Program-made: the position numbers and the translations under genes
Notes under the pieces: generated by a model
Databases searched by the model: none
Told to the model about the DNA's origin: nothing
Seen by the model: the letters and a program-made list of their open reading frames with translations, nothing else
Part shown: positions 25,962-33,120 of the stretch, in pieces
How the letters are laid out: the number at the start of each line of letters is the position of its first letter
Position numbering within the stretch: position 1 is the first letter of the stretch
DNA from: a bacterium
GTDB lineage: Bacteria; Patescibacteriota; Patescibacteriia; 2-12-FULL-60-25
DNA: 33,120 nt
Reading direction: 5' to 3'
NCBI GenBank assembly: GCA_024654265.1
Contig: JANLIO010000005.1
Coordinates: 1 to 33,120, forward strand

Positions 25962-26870
25962 TTACGCACGTGTTGATAAAAAAATTTTCTTTTTTGTTTT
26001 TTGTATCAACAAATCTTTTTCAAGACGTGTAAGCATTCGTTCCAACCATGCCGAATCTTCCTGTTCAGAAAATGTTTCATCAATTTTTTTTCCAAGTGTT
26101 GAAATAAGAATTGCGTCATTCGAAATGCACGCAAGAATACGTCCGCGGTATATCCGATCGGGAAACGGTTTGTTGAGATGATGTTTTTCCATTCCTTTTT
26201 TTTGTGGAGTGTGATCATTAAATGACACACCTTTTTTTTGCGCACGACATGTACTCTTCAGGGGACATTGCGAACAGTTTGGATTTTTTGTTGTACAGAT
26301 GAGAGAACCTAAATCCATAAAAGCGGGCGCAATTTCCCATGTTTTTCCTTTTTTTGGGATGTATTTTTTAAGTGCGCGGTGAACACGTTCGTGATCCGTT
26401 TGTTGAGGGAACGCAATTCCACAAAACGCTCGACCTGCGACACGACGAACGTTTGTGTCGATTGCGATTGTTCGTTTGTGATTTACGAATCCCGCGAGCA
26501 CGGCACTTGTGTATGGTCCGACGCCGGGAAGTGCACGCCAAGAAATTTCATCTTGCGGAACACCTTCTTCAGTGACACGTCTCGCAGAATCACGAATCAT
26601 GATTGCGCGACGGTTGTACCCAAGTCCGGACCATGCACGAATCACGTTTGCATTTGATGCATCAGAAAGTTTTTTCCATGTCGGAAATATTTTTAACCAT
26701 GTTCTAAACTTGGGGATAACTCGATCGACTTGCGTCTGCTGTAACATGATTTCTGAAACAAAAATTTTGTATGCATCCGGATTTCTGTTTGCATCCATCA
26801 CATCACGCCACGGAAGTTTTCGTTTGTGCGTACGATACCAGCGAAGCAATTTTGCAATCGCATGATCCAT
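25962..26870 (-). CDS. mutY: A/G-specific adenine glycosylase
   Basis: KLPWRD, VSEIMLQQTQVDRVIPKF, ALPGVGPYTSAVLAGF, AIDTNVRRVAGRAF, AFMDLGSLIC...CSQCPLKSTC. Confidence 0.92.
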   Translation of the reverse strand: MDHAIAKLLRWYRTHKRKLPWRDVMDANRNPDAYKIFVSEIMLQQTQVDRVIPKFRTWLKIFPTWKKLSDASNANVIRAWSGLGYNRRAIMIRDSARRVTEEGVPQDEISWRALPGVGPYTSAVLAGFVNHKRTIAIDTNVRRVAGRAFCGIAFPQQTDHERVHRALKKYIPKKGKTWEIAPAFMDLGSLICTTKNPNCSQCPLKSTCRAQKKGVSFNDHTPQKKGMEKHHLNKPFPDRIYRGRILACISNDAILISTLGKKIDETFSEQEDSAWLERMLTRLEKDLLIQKTKKKIFLSTRA

Positions 26871-26871
26871 A

Positions 26872-27573
26872 TTATTTAAATGTCATTGTTGCAAGAATAT
26901 CTTGAACGCGATTTTGTTTTCCAATTTTTCCTGAAGGATCGTGAATCCAAATTAAATGAGTCAGAACACCTTTTTGTTGAACGCGAAGGACATAGTTTGG
27001 ATCACTTTCGAGTTTCGTCTCTCCAAATACACCGGTAACAACACGATCTTGAATGAGAAACGATACGGTTGACGTTGTTATGAGCTGTGATTGCCAATCG
27101 CTCTCTTTTTCCGCGGAATAGGGGATGATTGAGAGCCACGTTGAATTTTCACGATCTTCCACGTCTGACGTGAGCTGTTGTTCTGAATTTTGAACTTCTT
27201 TTGCCCCTGCCGGAATTTTTAGAGAAATGCCAAGATCAACAGAAACGAGTTCGCTCCAACGATATGTTGTGTAGCTACTTGGGTATGTCAGTTGAACCGC
27301 AGATGCCATTAAAATTCGCTCTTCCTCAAGCGCTACGATTATCTTCTCCGCTCTCGTGACCTCGCCATTTGCCTCTTCAAGCTTCTTGTTTGCTTCCTCA
27401 ACAGCACGAAGGTTCTCTTCTCGAGCTATTTCCGCATTTTTTTGTGTTTCAACAAGACGATCCGCGAGATCTTTTCTATCGTGATTTGCTTTTGCAAGAA
27501 ATACGCCTATTCCGCCGGCCGTGACGAGTGCGCCCAATAGAATGCCGATGATAATCTGTGTTGCCCGTTTCAT
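26872..27573 (-). CDS. Membrane-anchored hypothetical protein with coiled coil
   Basis: MKRATQIIIGILLGALVTAGGIGVFLAKA (TM), coiled coil, C-terminal beta-rich region. Longer ORF rejected because it runs antisense through a tRNA. Confidence 0.7.
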   Translation of the reverse strand: MKRATQIIIGILLGALVTAGGIGVFLAKANHDRKDLADRLVETQKNAEIAREENLRAVEEANKKLEEANGEVTRAEKIIVALEEERILMASAVQLTYPSSYTTYRWSELVSVDLGISLKIPAGAKEVQNSEQQLTSDVEDRENSTWLSIIPYSAEKESDWQSQLITTSTVSFLIQDRVVTGVFGETKLESDPNYVLRVQQKGVLTHLIWIHDPSGKIGKQNRVQDILATMTFK

Positions 27574-27615
27574 GGGAAAACTGTAGCGGAAGGGAAAGGA
27601 GAGGGGAAGACGTGG

Positions 27616-27644
27616 TTGACAAGCCACCATTTTGACGATATGCT
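27616..27644 (+). promoter_or_regulatory. Promoter of tRNA-Ala
   Basis: TTGACA-17 nt-TATGCT. Confidence 0.6.
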
Positions 27645-27665
27645 CCTCACGCGAAAATGACACAT

Positions 27666-27741
27666 GGGCCGTTAGCTTAGTTGGTAGAGCGCCGCGTTTG
27701 CAACGCGGAGGTCGTGGGTTCGAATCCCACACGGTCCACCA
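27666..27741 (+). tRNA. tRNA-Ala (anticodon UGC), CCA encoded
   Basis: Acceptor gggccgt/acggtcc with G3.U70; anticodon arm ccgcg-tttgcaa-cgcgg; gtgggttcgaatcccac T arm. Confidence 0.97.
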
Positions 27742-27745
27742 TACA

Positions 27746-27773
27746 AAAACATCACATGAAGGGGTGTTTTTTT
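27746..27773 (+). terminator. Intrinsic terminator after tRNA-Ala
   Basis: aaaacatcacatgaaggggtgtttttttg. Confidence 0.6.
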
Positions 27774-27775
27774 GT

Positions 27776-29206
27776 TTAGGCTGCTTGTTGTTGTTTTGGT
27801 ATGGGATCTTGCAAGGTATTTATTAAGAATCCCGGCATAAGATTGTCTGCTGTTTGAACTTTTGGCGGCCGACGGTTTTTTATAAGGTAATTAAGCCGTT
27901 CTGCAAAAGCACTCAGCTCCACTGATGCAATTTTTTCGTGAGGAAAAAGGAGTGCGAATGTTTCTTGCAATTGTTGATATCGAAGATCACGAGCGGATGA
28001 CTCGCCTTTTAGGTGTCGGTTAATACCTTCCGTGAGAAAACGTAGACCTTGCATTGACTCATCATCTAATTGCCAGTCTTCGTGTTGAAGCGCCACTTCA
28101 TAGGGAACTGAAACAATTATGTCCGGCATGACTGTTCCCTCGCCTAAATCAAGCGTTAGGCCCATTGAGTTTCCATTGTCAATCGCATAAAATTTTTCTC
28201 CGGCTTTGTCATACATGATGTTTCCAGTATTTCGATCTGAACTGTTTGTTAAATAATCAAAACAGGCAATTTGCATGAATGATTTTGCGGCGGGATGTTT
28301 GGGTCCGAGTATTAGGAGGTCCGTTAAAGTAAGGTAATCCAAAGTCCGTGGAGGTTTTTCTGGGTCAGTAGCTTGAACAGCTTCTTGTACAGACATAAGA
28401 TCATCTCCAACATTTTCTTGTCTAAAGACTGTCAAAGGAACAATATCCCATTGAATAAATTCATTTATTCGACTTGCGGCTAATTCACGGATTGGCAATG
28501 ATCCACTTTCAACGCCAAGTCGCCATGTAAGAAGATCAAGTGAATAGGGGAGCTCTTCAGCAGGAATATCATAACGCGTTGAGAACATCTCGTAATAATC
28601 TTCACGCTGATCATATCTATGAACAAAATCTTGAAGATCATCTGGTGCCTGTTTCTTTTTTGTTTCAAACCGTTTTTCCTCTTCATTCCATACTTGGTAC
28701 ACTTCGTATACAACGTTATCTGTAGGGTCCACTTGAAAAGCCGACTCATTACTTTTGGCTTTCACATAGGCGGTGGCAGGAGGAGGACCTTCGTATGTTC
28801 TTATGGAAATTCCATTTCGTCCTTTTTCCTCAGCATTTGTTATTTCTTTTTTTGAAGTTTCTGGGCTTTTTGCCAATGCTTGGATACGTAAGAATTTGTC
28901 TTCTGCTTTTTTTACTCCTTCTATAAATTTACCGACGTTTTGAAGCGACATTTCAAAGGGACGAGTCGTAAGTTTTGACGGATCAAGAAAAGTTTTTTTA
29001 TCAATTGATTGTGAAGCGATAAAAATTTCAAGATTTTTTTCACGTCTTTTTCTCTCTTCAATACTAAAATCCGCTTCAGATTTTTCAACGTTTTCTTCCG
29101 GATATTCTACTTCATCCGGTTCAATCTCTTCAATCTCTTCTCTTTTTTGCATCGAAGGTAATTCTTTCGCTGGGTCTGGCGTAGGTATTTTTTCAGGGAG
29201 TCCCAT
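27776..29206 (-). CDS. PI3/4-kinase-like protein
   Basis: RELAASRINEFIQWDIVPLTVFR; catalytic-loop-like ACFDYLTNSSDRNTGNIMYD...KFYAIDNGNSMG. Confidence 0.6.
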   Translation of the reverse strand: MGLPEKIPTPDPAKELPSMQKREEIEEIEPDEVEYPEENVEKSEADFSIEERKRREKNLEIFIASQSIDKKTFLDPSKLTTRPFEMSLQNVGKFIEGVKKAEDKFLRIQALAKSPETSKKEITNAEEKGRNGISIRTYEGPPPATAYVKAKSNESAFQVDPTDNVVYEVYQVWNEEEKRFETKKKQAPDDLQDFVHRYDQREDYYEMFSTRYDIPAEELPYSLDLLTWRLGVESGSLPIRELAASRINEFIQWDIVPLTVFRQENVGDDLMSVQEAVQATDPEKPPRTLDYLTLTDLLILGPKHPAAKSFMQIACFDYLTNSSDRNTGNIMYDKAGEKFYAIDNGNSMGLTLDLGEGTVMPDIIVSVPYEVALQHEDWQLDDESMQGLRFLTEGINRHLKGESSARDLRYQQLQETFALLFPHEKIASVELSAFAERLNYLIKNRRPPKVQTADNLMPGFLINTLQDPIPKQQQAA

Positions 29207-29208
29207 AA

Positions 29209-29484
29209 TTAACTTTTTTTAATCGGTGATTGGCGAAATCTTTGGTATGGATTTTCTTGACGCAGTAATAGTCCAAGAAAGTGTTTCCCATCTTTTGGGA
29301 GAGTGGGTGTGGCTCTTGTGAGAGGAGTAGATGCGCCTACTCTTTCTAACGTCACTCGCATCGCTTCTGGCAGTCCGGAAAGATCTGCGGATCCATCTTC
29401 ATTTAATCCAATTCGAATTGGATCTTCAACTTCATTTCCTACAGCATCAATCGGGAAATAATAGACTTCTTTTATGTCTTCCAT
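29209..29484 (-). CDS. Small hypothetical protein coupled to the kinase-like gene
   Basis: 91-aa ORF; its stop is 2 nt from the kinase ATG; AMRVTLERVG...GKHFLGLLLRQENPYQRFR. Confidence 0.6.
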   Translation of the reverse strand: MEDIKEVYYFPIDAVGNEVEDPIRIGLNEDGSADLSGLPEAMRVTLERVGASTPLTRATPTLPKDGKHFLGLLLRQENPYQRFRQSPIKKS

Positions 29485-29503
29485 ATGCGGATAGGATAGA
29501 TAA

Positions 29504-29548
29504 AAAACGCGCAGTTGTCATCCGTTGTGGATTTAACGTGCGCGTTTT
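29504..29548 (-). terminator. Intrinsic terminator of the dehydrogenase gene
   Basis: aaaacgcgca (29504-29513) / tgcgcgtttt (29539-29548), 10-bp perfect stem; T-run on the minus strand. Confidence 0.6.
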
Positions 29549-29578
29549 CTTTTCTTTCGAATGAAGAATTTACAAATT

Positions 29579-30562
29579 CTACACCTTCGTTGGATTTAAC
29601 GGCTTTTTTCCTGATAGAACGGCGATGATGTTTTTCGCCGCGATCAGGCTCATTTCCTCTCGCGCTTCGATTGTTGCGCTTGCTGTGTGTGGCGTGAGAA
29701 TAACGTTATTCATTTTGCGAAGTTCGTACGAATCTTTCGGGTCGCAGTCAATGAGTGGCTCGCATTCATACACGTCCAATCCTGCGCCACCGATGTCTCC
29801 GCGTGCGAGCGCTTTAACGAGCGCTTTTTCATCGACAACGGGTCCGCGCGATGTATTGACGAGAAATGCTGTTTTCTTCATCATTTTGAGTTCTTTTGTG
29901 CTGATGAGGTGTCGTGTCGTTGGGAGGAGGGGAACATGGAGTGATACAAAATCCGCTTCCTTTAAGAGCTGTTCCTTGGATCGGTACTTTGCCTGCATTT
30001 TCTTTTCGAGATCCGGATTGCGTTTAATATCTGAGTAGATAATTTTCAAACCAAAGCCATCATGCATGCGACGTGCAATGGCGACACCGATATTCCCCGT
30101 TCCAATGATGCCGAGTGTCTTGCCAATGACGTCGGTTCCAAGAAGCATTTTTGGCCCCCATCCACGATATTTCCCTGCGCGTGTAAAGTCATCTGCTTCG
30201 ACGATGCGATGAGCAAGACCAAACATGAGTGCAATCGCGTGCTCAGCGACAGCTTCGGAGACTTTTGCGGATGGTGTGTTTGTAACGATGATTCCGCGCT
30301 TTTTTGCTGATTTCAAATCAATATTATCAAAACCAACCGCATAGTTCGCAACCATCTTCAATTGAGCGCCGGCCGATTCAAACACGTCGTCATCTATTTT
30401 TTCGGTAAGAAGTGAGAGGATCGCATCAGCTCCTTGCACACCCCGAAGAAGTTCTTTGCGTGGAATTTTTTGGTCTTTCGGATAAATTGTGACGGTGTAT
30501 CCTTTTTTCTTGAGTTCCTTAATTCCGGATTCGGGGATAGCTCGTGTGACAAAGATATTCAT
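29579..30562 (-). CDS. D-isomer specific 2-hydroxyacid dehydrogenase
   Basis: GKTLGIIGTGNIGVAIARRM (NAD-binding), NYAVGFDNID, VNTSRGPVVDEKALVKAL, DVYECEP, LTPHTASAT. Confidence 0.93.
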   Translation of the reverse strand: MNIFVTRAIPESGIKELKKKGYTVTIYPKDQKIPRKELLRGVQGADAILSLLTEKIDDDVFESAGAQLKMVANYAVGFDNIDLKSAKKRGIIVTNTPSAKVSEAVAEHAIALMFGLAHRIVEADDFTRAGKYRGWGPKMLLGTDVIGKTLGIIGTGNIGVAIARRMHDGFGLKIIYSDIKRNPDLEKKMQAKYRSKEQLLKEADFVSLHVPLLPTTRHLISTKELKMMKKTAFLVNTSRGPVVDEKALVKALARGDIGGAGLDVYECEPLIDCDPKDSYELRKMNNVILTPHTASATIEAREEMSLIAAKNIIAVLSGKKPLNPTKV

Positions 30563-30613
30563 AGAGGGGAATTTAGAATTTAGAATGTTGAATTTGGAAG
30601 AGGGTGCGAGTGG

Positions 30614-31624
30614 CTAGATCTTTGTGATTTTTACACGTTTCATTGCAAGGACGCTCGGAAAGCGCGAGAGAATCCCATTTTTTGCACCCATGTGCGTCAC
30701 GACACCGTGCGCGTTTAGCATGGCAATCGCAAGCGCTTTTTCAAGATTTCCTGTTTTTATGGCGCCGGCAACAAATCCACTTCCAAAGGCATCGCCTGCA
30801 CCAGTAGTGTTCACACGTTTTCCTTTCAGTGTCTTCGCGTGCCACGTGACACCGCGTGAATGAACGTATGCGCCATTGGCACCATCTGTGATTATCAGAG
30901 CTTGGCGGGGGAGCGGGGCAAGTCGATGAATGGCAAAATCGATGTGACGTGGTGAAACGTTGGTGAGTTCAGCGGCCTCCTCTCGGTTTAAGCTTAAGAT
31001 ATCGCAATCGAGAATATACGGTGTTAAATATTCAAGCCCTAATGCTAATTCACTTCCACCTGGGTTCCATGCGACATGGATTTTCTTTGAACGTACGTGT
31101 TCAAATATTGATTGGAGAAGTGTTTTCTTTCCGGCGATTGAAGTGAGGTAGAGCCAATCCGTTTTGAGCGATTTCCATGGAATGATTTTCGGATCAATTT
31201 CACTCGAAGCACCGCGATAACTTAAAATGGAACGATGTCCTTCTTTTGAAAGGAGAACAGCTGAATAGCCGGTATTTAATTTTGAGTCTATTTGAATGTG
31301 CGACGCATTGATTCCATGCTCGTCGAGCATGCGGGTGATTGCTTCTCCGGCAATATCTTTCCCAAGACGAACAATGCAAGATGTTGAAAAGCCAAGTCGG
31401 GCAAATGTTGCTCCTGCATTTGTTGCGCCTCCACCTGTATCAAAAGAGACCTCGTCTAATTTGAGTTTTGAACCCATTGGGAAACAAGCGTCCACTCCAT
31501 CTGGCGCGTGTGTATCTTTTTTTTGCATGAACGCATCGCTCCGCAAAAAAACATCCTGCACCGCAGAACCGATGGTGATAATATCGAACGTGCTCGTTTT
31601 TTTCTTTGCTGTTTTCCGAGCCAT
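30614..31624 (-). CDS. PfkB-family carbohydrate kinase
   Basis: GGGATNAGATFARLG, VNTTGAGDAFGSGFVAGA (C-terminal PfkB signature). Confidence 0.92.
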   Translation of the reverse strand: MARKTAKKKTSTFDIITIGSAVQDVFLRSDAFMQKKDTHAPDGVDACFPMGSKLKLDEVSFDTGGGATNAGATFARLGFSTSCIVRLGKDIAGEAITRMLDEHGINASHIQIDSKLNTGYSAVLLSKEGHRSILSYRGASSEIDPKIIPWKSLKTDWLYLTSIAGKKTLLQSIFEHVRSKKIHVAWNPGGSELALGLEYLTPYILDCDILSLNREEAAELTNVSPRHIDFAIHRLAPLPRQALIITDGANGAYVHSRGVTWHAKTLKGKRVNTTGAGDAFGSGFVAGAIKTGNLEKALAIAMLNAHGVVTHMGAKNGILSRFPSVLAMKRVKITKI

Positions 31625-31648
31625 GATCGTATTGTATCATGTGTTCAC

Positions 31649-33120
31649 ATGAAAAACATGACACAGCGTCTCGCATTTGTTCTTCTTTTTCTTTTTGCAT
31701 TTCCTTTTGGAGTATCTGCGCGGGAAGTGATCCGTGATTTTTCAGTTCGCGCTGAGTTAAAACCAGATCGAACATTCATTGTTACGGAGCAAATCGATTA
31801 TGATTTTGGTACGGAAAATAAACACGGTATTTATCGAACCGTCCCCGTAAAGTATCTTCGGAATGGTGTAAATTATAATTTGAATTTGAAAGTCCTTTCC
31901 GTGTTTCAGGATGGCGCTGAGGCATCCTATCGTGTGTCACGCTCCGGTGGGGCGGTTGAAGTTCGTATTGGTGATGCGGACGTTCTCATACGCGGACCGC
32001 ATACATATCTCATTACATACCAAACAGATCGAGCGATTAATTTTTTTGATGACCATGAGGAGCTTTTTTGGAACGTGACTGGAGATGAGTGGGTTGTTCC
32101 AATCCAGCACGCGTCATTTACACTTTTCCCACCGGAAACCGCTCTTCCTGCAACGATGGATGCACTGTGTTTTACAGGAGTGTTTGGATCAACAGATTCT
32201 GAATGTGAACGTGATGACGGATACGATTTGATGATGCAAACAACGGGAGAACTTTCTCCGGGTGATGGGTTTACAATTGTATTTTCATTCCCAAAGGGAA
32301 CAATACTTCCGCCAACCGCTTTGGGTACTGTGTATTCTTTTTTTAGCGATAATTGGCATTTCACGCTTCCGTTTATTGCCTTGTTTATCATGGCATTTTT
32401 GTGGATCATCCTTGGGCGCGATCCAAGTACAGGGTCAATCATTCCGTTTTATGAATCCCCGGATGGATTGTCACCGGCTGAAATTGGAATGATTCGTGAT
32501 GAAGGTGCGTTTTCACGAGATGCTATGATTGCGACGATATTTTATCTTGCAACGCGCGGGTATCTTCATATTAAGGCTGAGAAAGATGGAAAGGCTTTTG
32601 GATCAAAGACAACTTTTTCATTTATTCGAAAAAAACCGGCGGATGATAATCTTGGAGAAGATGAGAAGGTATTATTGGATACGATCTTCGCAAAAGGGGA
32701 CACGGCAAAGCCTTCAGATTTGCGGAATGCAGATTTTATCCGCGCCACAGCAAAGATGGAAAAGAATCTTTGGCAAAGCGTGCAGGCGAAAAATATATTT
32801 GTTGGGAAACCGGTTGCGTTACGAGTGAAATGTATCTTTCTTGCCATTGTTATCGGTTGGGGTCTTGGTATCGCGCTTCAGACTCGACCGTTTGGCTCTA
32901 CAGCCGGGATGTTGACCGGTGTTATTGTTGTCTTGATTGGTTGGCATATGCCGAGACGCACAAAAGAGGGTGCAAAATTGTATGGAAAGATTTTGGGATT
33001 TCAGGATTTTTTGAAAGTGACGTTAAAAGATCGTCTTGCATTTCACGATGCACCTCAACGATCGCCCGAACAATTTAATGAGCTTCTCCCATTTGCGATT
33101 GTTCTTGGAGTTGAGCGCGA
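31649..33120 (+). CDS. DUF2207-type membrane protein, 3' truncated by the window
   Basis: MKNMTQRLAFVLLFLFAFPFGVSAREVIRDFSVRAELKPDRTFIVTEQIDYDFGTENKHGIYRTVP...HTYLITYQTDRAINFFDDHEELFWNVTGDEWVVPI. Open to the window end, so absent from the ORF track. Confidence 0.85.
   Translation, partial: MKNMTQRLAFVLLFLFAFPFGVSAREVIRDFSVRAELKPDRTFIVTEQIDYDFGTENKHGIYRTVPVKYLRNGVNYNLNLKVLSVFQDGAEASYRVSRSGGAVEVRIGDADVLIRGPHTYLITYQTDRAINFFDDHEELFWNVTGDEWVVPIQHASFTLFPPETALPATMDALCFTGVFGSTDSECERDDGYDLMMQTTGELSPGDGFTIVFSFPKGTILPPTALGTVYSFFSDNWHFTLPFIALFIMAFLWIILGRDPSTGSIIPFYESPDGLSPAEIGMIRDEGAFSRDAMIATIFYLATRGYLHIKAEKDGKAFGSKTTFSFIRKKPADDNLGEDEKVLLDTIFAKGDTAKPSDLRNADFIRATAKMEKNLWQSVQAKNIFVGKPVALRVKCIFLAIVIGWGLGIALQTRPFGSTAGMLTGVIVVLIGWHMPRRTKEGAKLYGKILGFQDFLKVTLKDRLAFHDAPQRSPEQFNELLPFAIVLGVER

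Noticed and set aside
27573-27732. N-terminal extension MWDSNPRPPRCKRGALPTKL of the 26872-27732 ORF
   Set aside because: This peptide is the antisense translation of tRNA-Ala (27666-27741); true start placed at MKRATQ (27573).

Overview
The gene content and rRNA architecture suggest a Patescibacteria/CPR-like bacterial chromosome segment using the standard code (lineage is inference). The core of the window is a 23S-5S rRNA locus (about 15.86-20.16 kb) with no 16S directly upstream. Its 23S gene carries three insertions. (i) A helix-25 intervening-sequence-like element has a perfect 20-bp inverted repeat enclosing a GIY-YIG nuclease ORF. (ii) An ORF-less group I intron sits at E. coli-equivalent position 1931. 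(iii) A second ORF-less group I intron sits at position 2500, in the peptidyl-transferase loop. Both introns have a perfect P1 pairing with U.G at the splice site, a P7 motif and a terminal G. rlmH is divergent from the 23S promoter, and the two -35 boxes overlap. A terminator-like hairpin lies between that promoter and 23S. Other content: NifS/NifU, a Trm11-like methyltransferase, rpsF-ssb-rpsR, epmA-efp, a RimK-like ligase, a PP2C-like phosphatase cluster, an SGNH hydrolase, an HTH-phosphoribosyltransferase fusion, a hexapeptide-repeat protein, a LytR_C protein, EndoQ, a lysine-rich histone-like protein, MutY, a PI3/4-kinase-like protein, a D-2-hydroxyacid dehydrogenase, a PfkB kinase, DUF2207, tRNA-Leu(UAG), tRNA-Ala(UGC) and several unusual repeats. 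All calls were made by eye from the sequence; no database search was run.
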